A DNA stretch of 64,000 nt from Solirubrobacter ginsenosidimutans (GCF_027587205.1 NZ_JAPDOD010000011.1:62001-126000), one strand, 5' to 3'. Shown: positions 7,859 to 17,429, counted from the first letter of the stretch. Made by a program: numbers and translations. The notes: a model not told the origin generated them from the letters alone.

Positions 7859-8056
7859 ATGAAGCGCAAGCTGCTCTGGCCGCGTTCGCCTGCGTGGCTC
7901 ACGCCGCCGGCTCGATCACCCGGGCGTCGATCAAGGAGGGGGGACAACACGATCACCGGCAAGGACGTGAAGGGCAAATCCCTGTCGCCCTCCGCGCCGC
8001 TGCTCCCGCCCAGCCCTGCTGAGCTGCAGCAGCACCCCGAAAGCGTGGGTGTCTGA
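7859..8056 (+). pseudogene. Decayed secreted repeat-type protein
   Basis: Begins MKRKL and ends with NTITGKDVKGKSLSPS, the start and the 'TGKDVK' phrase of a family of exported proteins abundant in Thermoleophilia. The hydrophobic signal region between them (ALAAFACVAHAAGSI) is only readable in a neighbouring frame, so at least two frameshifts separate the pieces. No continuous functional product remains. Low confidence, from remembered family consensus. Confidence 0.35.
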
Positions 8057-8922
8057 TGGGTTCGTTCGACATAGGAGGCAAGGTGGCGCTCGTCACCGGC
8101 GCCGCCCGGGGGATCGGCTTCGCAACGGCGCGCGCGCTCCAGGAGCGTGGCGCCACGGCGGTGATCGTCGACCTCGACGCGCGCGACGCCCAGCGCGCCG
8201 CGCAGGCCATCGGACCGCGCGCGATCGGCTTCGGCGCCGACGTGACGGACCTGGCCGCGATGCAACGCGTCGTGACACAAACGGTCAAACAGCGCGGGTC
8301 GCTCGACATCGTCGTCGCGAACGCCGGCATCACGCCCAAGCCGAGCAGCCTGCGCGCGATGGACCCGAGGCTCTTCGACCGCGTGATCGAGGTCAACCTG
8401 CTCGGCGTGCACCGCACGGTCAGCGCTGCGCTCCCCGAGGTCGTTGCCGGCGGCGGGCACGTAGTCGTGACATCGTCGGTGTACGCGTTCATCAACGGGG
8501 CGCTGCACGCCCCCTATGCGATGTCGAAGGCGGCGGTTGAGCAGTTTGGCCGCGCTCTGCGCGCCGAGCTCGTGAATCACGGCGCCTCGGCGAGCGTCGC
8601 GTACTTCGGCTACATCCACACTGCGGCGGAGCGCGACGGGTTCGCCGAGCGGGTCGGTGATAGCTTCGAGCCGACCTTCCCGCGCGGGTGGCTGGGGCCG
8701 GTCGGGCCGGACGACGCCGCCGACGCGATCGTGCGCGGCATCGAGCGCCGGGCGCCACGTATCTTCGCGCCGCGCCGCTGGGTCCCGATGTCGATCCTGC
8801 GCGGGCTCGTGAACCCGCTCCTCGATCGCCGGACCGAGCGCAACGCGATGATCCAGGCGATCGTACGCGACGCGGACCAGATCGATCCGTGCGTCGTTGC
8901 GCCGGCGCCCAACGCGCCCTGA
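8056..8922 (+). CDS. SDR family oxidoreductase
   Basis: A 288-residue classical short-chain dehydrogenase. The NAD(P)-binding motif TGAARGIG sits at residues 15-22, an acidic residue after strand 2 (IVDLDARD) favours NAD, NAG is present (VVANAGIT), and the catalytic Ser (VVTSSVYAF) and Tyr-x-x-x-Lys (YAMSK) are intact. The C-terminal extension (IVRGIERRAPRIFAPRRWVP) is typical of SDRs grouped near acyl or sterol metabolism. Substrate unknown. It is followed by a truncated acyl-CoA synthetase on the same strand. Confidence 0.88.
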   Translation: MGSFDIGGKVALVTGAARGIGFATARALQERGATAVIVDLDARDAQRAAQAIGPRAIGFGADVTDLAAMQRVVTQTVKQRGSLDIVVANAGITPKPSSLRAMDPRLFDRVIEVNLLGVHRTVSAALPEVVAGGGHVVVTSSVYAFINGALHAPYAMSKAAVEQFGRALRAELVNHGASASVAYFGYIHTAAERDGFAERVGDSFEPTFPRGWLGPVGPDDAADAIVRGIERRAPRIFAPRRWVPMSILRGLVNPLLDRRTERNAMIQAIVRDADQIDPCVVAPAPNAP

Positions 8923-9033
8923 GCGCCCCGCTCTCCCGGCTCGGGTCTGAGCGACTCGGCGTCGTGACGGCCGCTGAGCTTCCGTTCGACGTGGTCGAGC
9001 GAAGCTGCGCCGCCGACGCTGCGCCGCGACGAC

Positions 9034-10308
9034 GTGATCGACGCAGTCCTGCGCAACGCCGGGATCCTTCGGTTCACGAGCGGTGAGGAACTCTTCAACG
9101 CCGCCGAGTTCTTCGAGGGCCAGCCACTCCCGGGTGGTCGGCGGGTCGGAATCGTCAGTAACTCCACCGGCGTGGCGACGCTCGCCGCCGACGGCTGCAT
9201 GACGCGCGGGCTGGTCATCGGCGAGCTCGACGAAGGTGCACGGAACCCGCTGGTGCTGGGCATCCACGCGGATCCGGAGGCGTACGCCAAGGGCATCCGC
9301 AGCATGCTCGGCGACGCAGGCATCGACGCCGTCATCGCGTGCTTCGCCGACCTCGCCGGCGGCGATCCGCGGACGGTCCTCGACGCGGCGACCGAGCAGT
9401 CAAAGCCCGTCGTCGCCTCCGTCGTGACGGCCGACGGCCGCCTGCCGGCCGACGGACCCGTGGGACTGCCCAACTTCCTGTTTCCCGAGTCCTGTTCCGC
9501 CGTACTGGCGCGCGGCGCCGAGCGACGCGCGTGGCTCTCGCGTCCGGTGGGCCAGCGGCCCATGCACGACGACATCGATCACACGGCGGCCGGTGTGCTG
9601 CTCGCCGCGCAACTCCAAGCGGACGGCACGAGCTGGCTCGGCACCGCGGACGGCGCCGCCCTACTGGCGACCCACGGCATCGCGACCGTCGCGTCGCATC
9701 GCTGTGAAGACGTTGAAGCGGTTGTCGCCGCGGCGGAACGCATCGGGGGACCGATCGCGTTGAAGGCCGACTTTCCCGCCCCCGGGCACGCCGGTGACAT
9801 CGATGCCGTACTCCTCGGTCTCGCCGGTCAGGAGGCGGCACGGGCGGGCTGGCGCGAGCTCGAGCGGCGGGTGCAGGCGGCGGGACGGCCGTGGATCGGC
9901 GCGCTCGTGCAGCCGTTCGTGGGCGCGGGAGCGGACGTGCTCGTCGGCGCCGTCCGGGATCCCGACTTCGGTCCGGTCATGGCGATCGGCCTCGGCGGTC
10001 GCCAGGCCGGCCTGGCACGCGCCGTCGCGTTCCGCATGCTGCCCGTGACCGGTGAGGAGGGGGACGAGTTGATCGACGCATCTGAAAGCGTGGCGACCCA
10101 GTTGGCCGGCTTCCGCGGGAGCCCGCGGGTCGACCGGCCGGCACTGCGGGACGTGATCCTGCGGTTCGCCGAGCTGCTCCGCGGTTCCCCCGAGATCGTC
10201 GAGGCCGACCTCAACCCGGTGCGTTGCATGCCCAAGGGTTGCGTTGTGCTCGACCTGCGGATGCGCATCGCGCGTCAGCAGCCGATCGAGCGCGTCAAGA
10301 CGTGGTGA
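9034..10308 (+). pseudogene. 5'-truncated acyl-CoA synthetase (NDP-forming)
   Basis: The 424 residues from GTG 9034 correspond to the C-terminal half of ADP-forming acetyl/acyl-CoA synthetases: the second CoA-ligase subdomain (GRRVGIVSNSTGVATLAADGC) and the ATP-grasp beta part (GPIALKADFPAPGHAGDIDAV; EADLNPVRC). The N-terminal CoA-binding Rossmann domain (a few hundred residues) is missing, and a TGA closes the frame at 8965-8967. The preceding codons (TLRRDDVID) still look family-like, so the break is close to 8970-9020. It might be expressed as a partial protein, but full catalysis is unlikely. Confidence 0.7.
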
Positions 10309-10369
10309 TCGCCGATGCGGCGGCGGACCTCACACCATCTGGCATGAGGACCGCCTCCGCCGGACTTCC

Positions 10370-11914
10370 TTAGAACAGCCCGACCGGCTCAGGGTCGTAG
10401 CTGACGAGCAGGCACTTGGTCTGCGTGTAGTGGTCGAGCATCATGCGGTGGTTCTCGCGTCCGACGCCCGAGGCCTTGTAGCCGCCGAACGCCGCGCCGG
10501 CGGGGTACTGGTGGTAACAGTTGGTCCACACGCGGCCGGCCTTGATCGCGCGCCCCATGCGGAACGCGCGGCTGCCGTCGCGGGTCCAGACGCCGGCACC
10601 GAGGCCGTACAGCGTGTCGTTGGCGATCGCCAGCGCCTCGGCCTCGTCACGGAACGTGGTGACGGCGAGCACGGGACCGAAGATCTCCTCCTGGAAGATG
10701 CGCATCGAGTTGTCGCCCTTGAACACGGTGGGCTCGTAGTAGGAGCCGCCGTCGAGCTCGTCGCCGAGCTCAGGCCGCGCGCCGCCGATGAGCAGTTCGG
10801 CGCCTTCGTCGCGGCCGATCTTCACGTAGCGCTCGATCGTCTCGCGCTGCGACTGCGAGACCTGCGGGCCGACCTGGGTCGCCGGGTCCAGCGGCGTGCC
10901 TTGCACAATCGCGGCGATCCGCTCAAGGCAGCGCTTCATGAACGCGTCATAGATGTCCTCCTGAATGAGCGCGCGCGACGGGCAGGTGCAGACCTCGCCC
11001 TTGTTGAACGCGAACATCACGAGGCCTTCGACCGCCTTGTCGAGGAACGCGTCGTCCTCGTCCATCACATCGGCGAAGAAGATGTTGGGCGACTTGCCGC
11101 CCAGCTCGGTCGTCGACGGGATCAGCGACTCGGCGGCGTACTCCATGATCTGCTTGCCGATCTCCGTCGATCCGGTGAAGGAGACCTTCGCGATGCGCGG
11201 GTTGGTCGCCAGCGCCTTGCCGATCTCGCCGCCCGGGCCGTTGACGACGTTCACGACGCCCGCCGGTACCACGTCGGCGATCAGCTCGCACAGCTTCAGG
11301 ACCGACCACGGGGTCGGGCTGGCCGGCTTGACGACCGTGCAGTTGCCGGCCGCGAGGGCAGGCGCGATCTTCCAGGCAGCCATCAGCAGCGGGAAGTTGA
11401 ACGGGATGATCTGTCCGACCACGCCGAGCGGCTCCTGGAAGTGGTACGCGTACGTCTGGCCGTCGATCTCGGAGATCCGGCCCTCTTCTGCGCGGACCGC
11501 GCCGGCGAAGTAGCGGAAGTGGTCGATCGCCAGCGGCACATCGGCGCCGAGCGTCTCACGCACGGGCTTGCCGTTGTCCCAGCTCTCGACGATGGCCAGC
11601 TCCTCGAGGTTGGCCTCCATCACGTCGGCGATCGCGTTCAGGACGGACGCCCGCTCGGCGGGAGACCGCGCGGCCCACGCATCCTTGGCCGCGTGGGCGG
11701 CGTCGAGCGCGAGCTCGATGTCGCCGGGCGTGGAGTCCGCGACCTCGCAGATCAATTCGCCCGTGACGGGCGTGCGGTTCTCGCGGTAGTTGCCGTCGAC
11801 TGGCTCGACGAAGGCTCCGCCGATGAAGTTGCCGTATCGCGCGGCGACGGTGATCGGACTGTCAGGCGAACCAGGGGCAGGGTAGGCGGTGCGCTCTCGA
11901 AGGATTGCGGTCAT
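10370..11914 (-). CDS. NAD-dependent aldehyde dehydrogenase (ExaC/AldB-like)
   Basis: A 514-residue aldehyde dehydrogenase oxidising an aldehyde to the acid. Catalytic features are intact: Asn in PFNFP (N173), cofactor motif FTGSTEIG (247-254), general base in [10 protein letters not shown] (E270), and nucleophile C309 in GEVCTCPSR, the variant typical of the AldB/ExaC branch acting on acetaldehyde or chloroacetaldehyde. Full length for the family. It faces away from the tRNA-derived repeat at 12.3 kb and converges with the truncated acyl-CoA synthetase; with the SDR it could form an alcohol/aldehyde oxidation set. Confidence 0.93.
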   Translation of the reverse strand: MTAILRERTAYPAPGSPDSPITVAARYGNFIGGAFVEPVDGNYRENRTPVTGELICEVADSTPGDIELALDAAHAAKDAWAARSPAERASVLNAIADVMEANLEELAIVESWDNGKPVRETLGADVPLAIDHFRYFAGAVRAEEGRISEIDGQTYAYHFQEPLGVVGQIIPFNFPLLMAAWKIAPALAAGNCTVVKPASPTPWSVLKLCELIADVVPAGVVNVVNGPGGEIGKALATNPRIAKVSFTGSTEIGKQIMEYAAESLIPSTTELGGKSPNIFFADVMDEDDAFLDKAVEGLVMFAFNKGEVCTCPSRALIQEDIYDAFMKRCLERIAAIVQGTPLDPATQVGPQVSQSQRETIERYVKIGRDEGAELLIGGARPELGDELDGGSYYEPTVFKGDNSMRIFQEEIFGPVLAVTTFRDEAEALAIANDTLYGLGAGVWTRDGSRAFRMGRAIKAGRVWTNCYHQYPAGAAFGGYKASGVGRENHRMMLDHYTQTKCLLVSYDPEPVGLF

Positions 11915-12260
11915 GTTTCTCTCCCGTTCGGTGTAAAGCGCTGCCGATCAGAGACAATCACCGACCCCGGCCATATACATCGGTAGTCCGCACGCGACCG
12001 CTGCGGCCGACCACGTCCACGCCGCGTAGTACTAAACGGCGGATGGTGTGTCGGCCACCGTGGCGAGGGCTGGTCACGAGGTCTCGCTCATCGCCGCTTC
12101 CGCTCGCTGCGCTCCCGTCGAGGTTCATCACTGCGGGCGACGGAGCTTGCGGACAACTACGCCGCGACGTACGCCCGAATGCGGATGTGCGCGCACGGCG
12201 CCAGTGGCGCCGTCGAACGGGACGACCAAACTCGGGGTCTCGCGCAACCCTGCCTCTGAT
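11915..12260. other. Intergenic, ALDH promoter side
   Basis: About 345 bases between the aldehyde dehydrogenase start and the second integration module. It should contain the dehydrogenase promoter. No gene, RNA or clear palindrome was recognised. Confidence 0.4.
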
Positions 12261-12506
12261 CGTGACAACACCCGTGACAACATCCAGATCGTCCAGGGCG
12301 TCCAATGAGTTCCCCAGCGTGTACAGAATCGACCGCATAGAGCAAACGGCACGGATCGGGCAGGTGCGAACCGTGTCGAGGGCTGGTCCGGGATAACCGG
12401 GTGGAGGTTCGAGTCCTCTTCGGCGCATCGCAGAAAGCCCCGCTCCGGCGTGGCTTTCGTCGTTCTCGGCCGATCCGGTCCGCAGGGGCCGACATTCCGT
12501 GACAAC
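12261..12506 (+). repeat. tRNA-Leu-derived integration module, copy 2
   Basis: Second, more degraded copy of the module at 5902-6150: GTGACAAC octamers at the left (12262 onward) and right (12499-12506), the same stretch CATCCAGATCGTCCAG, then the tRNA-like core and hairpin. The anticodon stem and terminator stem carry substitutions and a base loss. Integrase coding sequence resumes a few bases after its right end, after loss of ~80 bp relative to copy 1. Confidence 0.65.
12340..12427 (+). pseudogene. tRNA-Leu-like relic, copy 2
   Basis: T-arm (GGAGGTTCGAGTCCTCT), variable arm and acceptor 3' strand TCGGCGCA are identical to copy 1. The anticodon region (CCGTG TCGAGGG CTGG) has lost pairing and one base, and no 5' acceptor strand is present. 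Not a functional tRNA. Confidence 0.6.
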
Positions 12507-12580
12507 GGCGAAAAGGGACGGCAGCGATCGCGGACGTTCGTAACCGATGGTGATGCGCAGGCACTTAGCGAGTGCAACTG
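12507..12580 (+). pseudogene. Integrase N-terminal fragment
   Basis: Reads GRQRSRTFVTDGDAQAL, matching GRQRSRTCATEAEAQEL of the integrase remnant after copy 1 at both DNA and protein level. Start codon and the rest of the gene are gone. It shows that copy 2 once carried its own integrase. Confidence 0.6.
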
Positions 12581-13039
12581 CGTGCCCGGATCATAAAGTT
12601 GCTCGTCGACGCAGTCCTTCGATGCAGAAACGGCCACGTGCATTTGAACGACGGCGTCGTACGCGTGCGGCGTCATGTGGATGCGCTGGCCGAGCGCGTG
12701 CATGCCACCAGCGCCGGGGCGTCGCTGCACGCCCGAGAGCTCCTAGCGCCGGCTCGGCGCATAGGGCTCGTGTGCTCGGCGAGCTCTGTCTCTCGCGCTA
12801 CCTCGCGAACCCGACGACGGCGCGTGAGCCGAGCTCCACGATCGGCTGGCAGACGATCGATAGGCCGCGGCCACCGCTTCGATCGCGCCTCAAGGATCGC
12901 CGGCCGGCACCGCGGGAGCAACGTTGACAGCTGGAGTCGTCGTGGCGTTCACCTTCTGAGTGATCGGCCGGCCGGAACCAGCCAAAATCCGCCGTTTGGC
13001 GGATCTCGGCGACCGACCGCAGAAGCCGATGCAACGGAC
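12581..13039. other. Intergenic leader of histidine kinase operon
   Basis: The plus-strand frame is open from 12572 but encodes Arg/Ser-rich sequence with no motif until the membrane domain begins at 13040. Apart from the palindrome at 12987-13004 I see nothing supported here. Promoter of the kinase operon presumably lies within it. Confidence 0.4.
12987..13004. promoter_or_regulatory. Palindrome 35 bp before histidine kinase start
   Basis: ATCCGCC GTTT GGCGGAT, a 7-bp inverted repeat. An almost identical palindrome occurs at 20451-20468, also exactly 35 bp before the start codon of a signalling gene. Likely a shared operator or 5'-UTR hairpin. Confidence 0.55.
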
Positions 13040-15082
13040 ATGTTCTTCTTGCCCCCGAGAGCGGTGCTCCTTGCCGTCGTGGCCGCAGCGGCGGTCGCGT
13101 TCGCGCTCGACCCGCGGCTGCACGGTCTCGCCATCGTGGGCGCCACCGTTCTCGGGTCGGTGTGGGTGGGCGCCGGGCTTCGACGTCACCGTCTTCCTCG
13201 CGGGTTGTTCCGACTGCTCGCCGTCACCATGGTCACGAATCTCGTGTTTGTACTGGGGTCGGTGACCCCGGTGATTCTCGACCCCAGCGGCTCGCTGGCC
13301 GAGCCATCGCACGCCGACCCAGGACTCGTCTTCGCGGCCCTGATGCTGGCCGCCACGTTGATCGTTGCGCTGAGCCGGCGCCAGCGCCCATCGACGGTGC
13401 TAGTCGAGCTCGTCACGATTGCGGTAGGCGCCGGCCTGGTCATCGGCTCGCTCCTGGTCCGTGGTGGCACGGGTGGCGAACAACTTGCGACCGAGGTCGG
13501 TTCGGCGGCGGCTGCCCTTCTGCTCGGGTGGGCCGCCTTGCATCCGTCTGTGTGTCGTATCGGTGATTCAAAGCCGTCAAGCCACGGCCTGCGGACGACC
13601 AGCGCAGTCGTCTTAGGCCTCACCTCGTTGATCGCATCGCTCGTGCTGACCATGCACAGATTCACCGCGGCGTTTTCCGGCATCGATGACACCAGCCATC
13701 TCAGCGTTGCCGTGATGGCGTGCGGGGCAGTCCTGACGACGCTCGTCATCGCGTGCGTCATGCAGCTTCTCGGACGAGCGCGATCACAAGCGGACGCGGC
13801 GACGGCTGCGTTGGACGAGCGGAGTCGCATGCTCGAGGAATGCGAGAGCCGTTATCGGCAGCTCATCGAGAAGGTCCCTGCGGTCGTGGTCGTGTTCCGG
13901 CTCGGGCAGCACCAGCCGATCCCGGTCTACGTAAGCCCGCAGTCGGAGCGCATGTTCGGTGTGAGTCCGGAGCAGTGGCTCGCCGATCCGAGCGCGATTG
14001 GTGCCCGCATCCATCCCGAGGACCTGGCACAGCTCGACTCCGAGCTCGCTCGACGCGAGGATGGCAGGAGCACGAACCACCCGGAGTTCCGCTTCACGCG
14101 TCCCGACGGCGAGGAGGTCTGGGTCCGCGACGTCAGCGGCCTCATCATGGAGGAGCCGGGAGGTCGCTACCTGCAGGCGATGCTCGTCGACATCACCGAG
14201 TACAAGCGAGCGGAGTGCGAACGGCAGCAGATGGAGCACGAGCTGAGGCTCTCTCAGAAGCTCGAGGCCGTCGGCCAGTTGGCCGCCGGCATCGCGCACG
14301 AGATCAACACCCCGATCCAGTTCGTCGGCGACACGTTCAATTTCCTGCAGAACGCTTTCTCGGACCTGCTCGCGCTCACCGAGGTTCAGTCGGAGCTGCG
14401 ACGGGCCGCGGAGGCGCACACGGTCTCGCCAGAGCTGCTGGCACGGGCGCGTGAGGCCGAGGACTTTGCCGATCTCACATACCTCAGCGATCGTGTACCG
14501 GCGGCCGTCGCGCGCGGCGTCGACGGCGTCGCGCGCGTGGGCGCGATCGTGCGCGCGATGCGCGTCTTCGCGTACCCGCCGACAAGCGAGAAGTCCCCCG
14601 TGGACGTCGCGGCGACGGTGCACGACGCGCTAGCCGTGGCAATGAACGCATACAAGTACATCGCGGAGGTCGAGACCGACATCGACGTGCTGCCCGACGT
14701 CACGTGCAACGGCGGCGAGATCGGCCAGGTGTTCCTCAATCTGATCGTCAACGCGGCGCACGCCATCGAGAGCGTCGTCGGCGACTCCGGCCGGCGCGGA
14801 AAGATCACCGTGCGCGCCGAGCAAGACGGCGACGACGTGCTCGTCTCAATTGCTGACACCGGCGGTGGCATCCCAGCCGAGGTCGCGGCGCGCGTTTTCG
14901 ACCCCTTCTTCACCACCAAGGAGGTAGGGCGCGGAACGGGCCAGGGGCTCGCGCTCGCGCGCACCATGATCGTCGAGCGGCACGGCGGCACTTTGACCTT
15001 CGACACCGTGCCAGGCACCGGCACGACGTTTCACGTCCGGCTGCCGATCAGCGCCGCGCGGACAGTACTGGAGGCGGCATGA
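13040..15082 (+). CDS. Membrane-bound PAS sensor histidine kinase
   Basis: 680 residues from ATG 13040 (MFFLPPRAVLLAVV). The first ~220 residues are several membrane helices forming an integral sensor. A coiled coil (TAALDERSRMLEECESRYRQL) leads to one PAS domain (about 275-390, with a PAC-like end TEYKRAECERQQME), then a phospho-acceptor helix GQLAAGIAHEINTPIQF with His420. The ATPase domain has the N box (GGEIGQVFLNLIVNAAHAI), G1 (ADTGGGIP) and G2 (GRGTGQGLALA). The C-terminus overlaps the next gene by ATGA, and that gene overlaps a response regulator the same way. Its partner is probably the regulator at 15537. Signal unknown. Confidence 0.88.
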   Translation: MFFLPPRAVLLAVVAAAAVAFALDPRLHGLAIVGATVLGSVWVGAGLRRHRLPRGLFRLLAVTMVTNLVFVLGSVTPVILDPSGSLAEPSHADPGLVFAALMLAATLIVALSRRQRPSTVLVELVTIAVGAGLVIGSLLVRGGTGGEQLATEVGSAAAALLLGWAALHPSVCRIGDSKPSSHGLRTTSAVVLGLTSLIASLVLTMHRFTAAFSGIDDTSHLSVAVMACGAVLTTLVIACVMQLLGRARSQADAATAALDERSRMLEECESRYRQLIEKVPAVVVVFRLGQHQPIPVYVSPQSERMFGVSPEQWLADPSAIGARIHPEDLAQLDSELARREDGRSTNHPEFRFTRPDGEEVWVRDVSGLIMEEPGGRYLQAMLVDITEYKRAECERQQMEHELRLSQKLEAVGQLAAGIAHEINTPIQFVGDTFNFLQNAFSDLLALTEVQSELRRAAEAHTVSPELLARAREAEDFADLTYLSDRVPAAVARGVDGVARVGAIVRAMRVFAYPPTSEKSPVDVAATVHDALAVAMNAYKYIAEVETDIDVLPDVTCNGGEIGQVFLNLIVNAAHAIESVVGDSGRRGKITVRAEQDGDDVLVSIADTGGGIPAEVAARVFDPFFTTKEVGRGTGQGLALARTMIVERHGGTLTFDTVPGTGTTFHVRLPISAARTVLEAA

Positions 15083-15540
15083 AACAGGCCCTCTTCGTCG
15101 ACGACGACCCGAGCGTGCTCGAGAGTCTCCGTGACGCACTGCGTCCGTGGCGCCGCGGGTGGCGAGCCACCTTCGCGTGCGGCGGGGACACGGCCGTGGA
15201 CATCAACGAGTCCATTCGGACCACGCTCATCGTCGCGGCCAACCAGTACAAGTACGTGGCGGACATCAAGACCGAACTCGGGCCGGTTCCCGCGATCGTG
15301 TGCAGTGTCGGCGACAGCGGCTGCGGCATCCCGCCCGAGCTGGCAGGTTGGGTGTTCGACCCGTTCTTCACCACGAAGGACGTCGGGCGTGGAACGGGCC
15401 AGGGGCTCGCCATCGCGCGGGCGATCGTCGTCGGCCGTCACGCCGGAGTCCTGAGCTTCGCCCCCCGGCCCGGCGGAGGCACGACGTTCACGATCCGCCT
15501 CCCGCTGACGAACGCCTCCAACCCCGCGGTGTTCCCATGA
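15079..15540 (+). CDS. Chimeric receiver stub / HATPase C-terminal mini-protein
   Basis: A 153-residue in-frame mosaic. Residues 1-35 (MKQALFVDDDPSVLESLRDAL) are the start of a receiver domain, including the acidic pair, but the phospho-Asp strand is missing. From ~40 (VDINESIRTTLIVAANQYKYVAD) it reads as a histidine-kinase ATPase domain, jumping from before the N box straight to VGDSGCGIPPEL and then FFTTKDVGRGTGQGLAIA to the normal end. About 45 ATPase residues, including the N box, are lost. Both borders keep ATGA overlaps with its neighbours. It is most likely the scar of two in-frame deletions in a former regulator-kinase pair; a residual role cannot be excluded. Confidence 0.7.
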   Translation: MKQALFVDDDPSVLESLRDALRPWRRGWRATFACGGDTAVDINESIRTTLIVAANQYKYVADIKTELGPVPAIVCSVGDSGCGIPPELAGWVFDPFFTTKDVGRGTGQGLAIARAIVVGRHAGVLSFAPRPGGGTTFTIRLPLTNASNPAVFP

Positions 15541-16478
15541 ACCGCACGACGAAGCCCCGGGTACTGTGCCTCGATGACGAGCCCGAAGTGCTCGAGTCGC
15601 TACGTGACGCCCTGCGCCGTCAGTTCGAGGTCGTCGTCAGCACCAACGGCTTCGAGGCGCTGCGGCTGCTGGCGTCCGACCCGTTCGCCGTGGTCCTCAC
15701 CGACATGCGCATGCCGATGCTCAACGGTGCCCGCTTTCTCACCCTCGCTCAGGAGCATGCACCCGACACCGTCCGCGTGATGCTGACCGGCCAGTCCGCG
15801 CTGCCGGATGCCGCCGCCGCGATCAACGATGGCCAGATCTTCCGGCTCCTGCTCAAGCCGTGCAAGACCGACGACCTCGTCAAAGCACTCGAAGCCGCCG
15901 TCGTCGAACACGGGGCCCGGATCAACCAACGCGCGGAGCGCGACGGGCTGGTCGACACGACCGTGCAGGCGATGATGAAGCTTTCCGCCCAGGTCGACCC
16001 CGATGGCCGCGCTCGCGGCGACCGGGTCAAGCGCCACGCGCTCGAGCTCGCGGGGCGGGTCAAGGCGATCACCTCCACGTCCGAGCTCGCTACCGCATGT
16101 TTGCTCATGCAGCTCGGCGCGGTCGGAGTCTCCGCCGAGACGCGCGCCCGGGCCGCAGCCAACAGCCGGCTCGGCCCCGAGCACGCCACCGAGCTCGAGC
16201 GGCTGCCCGAACTCGCTGCGCCGCTGGTGCCGGGATTCGTGGCGCTGGAGCCGGTGGCGGCGCTGCTCGCGGCCACGGCGCCGCCGTTCGCCACGTCACG
16301 CCCACGTACGCCCGATGTCCCCGGCGGCGCCCAGGTCCTCCGGATCGCGCTCGACTTCGAGCTACAGCTCCGCCAAGGCGCCCCGGGCGAAACGGCCATG
16401 CGCGCGCTCAACGGTCGCACGGGCCGCTACGACCCCGCGCTGCTCGCCACATTCGGCCAGCTCATGCAGTTCACGTAG
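15537..16478 (+). CDS. Response regulator with degenerate C-terminal domain
   Basis: 313 residues. An N-terminal receiver domain (residues 7-125) has the acidic pair (CLDDEPEV), phosphorylation site D56 (VVLTDMRMPMLNG), a conserved Thr/Ser (MLTGQS) and Lys (LLKPC). The C-terminal ~180 residues are helical (MMKLSAQVDPDGRARGDRVKRHALELAGRV) and resemble the position of an HD-type output domain as in RpfG-like regulators, but HD and GYP residues are not seen, so output may be protein-protein only. Start ATG overlaps the preceding stop. Likely receives phosphate from the kinase at 13040. Confidence 0.82.
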   Translation: MNRTTKPRVLCLDDEPEVLESLRDALRRQFEVVVSTNGFEALRLLASDPFAVVLTDMRMPMLNGARFLTLAQEHAPDTVRVMLTGQSALPDAAAAINDGQIFRLLLKPCKTDDLVKALEAAVVEHGARINQRAERDGLVDTTVQAMMKLSAQVDPDGRARGDRVKRHALELAGRVKAITSTSELATACLLMQLGAVGVSAETRARAAANSRLGPEHATELERLPELAAPLVPGFVALEPVAALLAATAPPFATSRPRTPDVPGGAQVLRIALDFELQLRQGAPGETAMRALNGRTGRYDPALLATFGQLMQFT

Positions 16479-16554
16479 TTCGACGAGGCGGTCGCCGGAC
16501 CTCGTTTGGCCGCCTTCGTCCCGCCGGCCGAGCGTGGCCACGAGCAGATCTGTG

Positions 16555-17141
16555 TCAATCGATCAAGCCCCGACACAGCGCCGCGGCGACAGCGCCGGCA
16601 CGGTCGGATACGCCGCATTTTGCGTAGATGTGCTGGAAGTGTGTCTTGATGGTCCCGGGACTGAGTACCAGATGCTCAGCGATCTGCGGTCCCGACATCC
16701 CGTCGGCAGCGAGTTGGAGGATCTCGAGCTCACGGGCGGTGAGGCGGCCCGACTCTGACTGGCTCCGGCGTCTACCGCGTAGGAGAGCCTGTAGCTGCTG
16801 AACTCGATGCGTCCACGCTGCCCGCCCAACGCGGTCCGGTAATGCTGGACGCACAGCTTTCGCACAGCCGATGGCATCTCCCTGATGTCGGGCAGTTGGC
16901 GGGCGACGAATAGATCGTCGTCGAACCAGGGCAGCTCGAGGATGCTTCGGCCCCCGGCGCCGCGGACCAGCAGATCGTGGTCCATCAAGAACGAGGACAC
17001 GTCGAGCGACCTCGGGTGGCGTGGACGGTCAGCGGCGCGGCCTGCGAGAAACCCCAGCGCGACCGCCTCATCGAGCGCCTCCAGGCCTGTGAGATGCGCG
17101 AAGAGCGTTCCGAGGTCTCCCACTCTGCCGGGGACAAACAC
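16555..17141 (-). pseudogene. LuxR-type regulator broken by frameshift/deletion
   Basis: The 3' half encodes a clear LuxR helix-turn-helix (RLTARELEILQLAADGMSGPQIAEHLVLSPGTIKTHFQHIYAKCGV). The 5' half, in another frame, encodes a sensory-like region (SSFLMDHDLLVRG; ELPWFDDDLFVARQLPDIREMP). The two meet out of frame near 16770 and the linker expected between them is short, so an internal deletion is likely. The same HTH type closes the PAS/GAF regulator at 20584 (SGPQIAEELFVSPSTVKTH). Non-functional as a single protein. Confidence 0.65.
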
Positions 17142-17429
17142 GTCCTCGCTCTAGGGCGCGGAGGGCGCGTTCAAGGAGGGTCAGCCCCCACTGCGCGTTG
17201 ACGTGGGCGGCGCGCCCGCCGTCCGACCGCACCGGGTTCGGAGGGCGTGGGCCGCGCGATGACCAGTCGCGGGGCGCCATCCGGAGCGGATGAACGGCGG
17301 GCCGAGGGCTTGCCGCACGGGTGCCGATCGATCTGCCGGAGACCGCTGGATCGGTCGCCGGGGTCTCGCTCGGGTGGTGTACCCGCTTGACTCAGGATGG
17401 GTGACGCCGGCCCGCCGGACCATCCCCCG

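Noticed and set aside
7482..7862. 126-residue plus-strand ORF
   Set aside because: No motif, no ribosome-binding site and competing open frames; not supported as a gene.
10244..11986. 580-residue plus-strand frame opposite the aldehyde dehydrogenase
   Set aside because: Antisense shadow; the dehydrogenase has all catalytic motifs.
12572..13039. N-terminal extension of the histidine kinase back to 12572
   Set aside because: The extra 156 residues are Arg/Ser-rich filler covering the palindrome and integrase scrap; the membrane domain starts naturally at ATG 13040.
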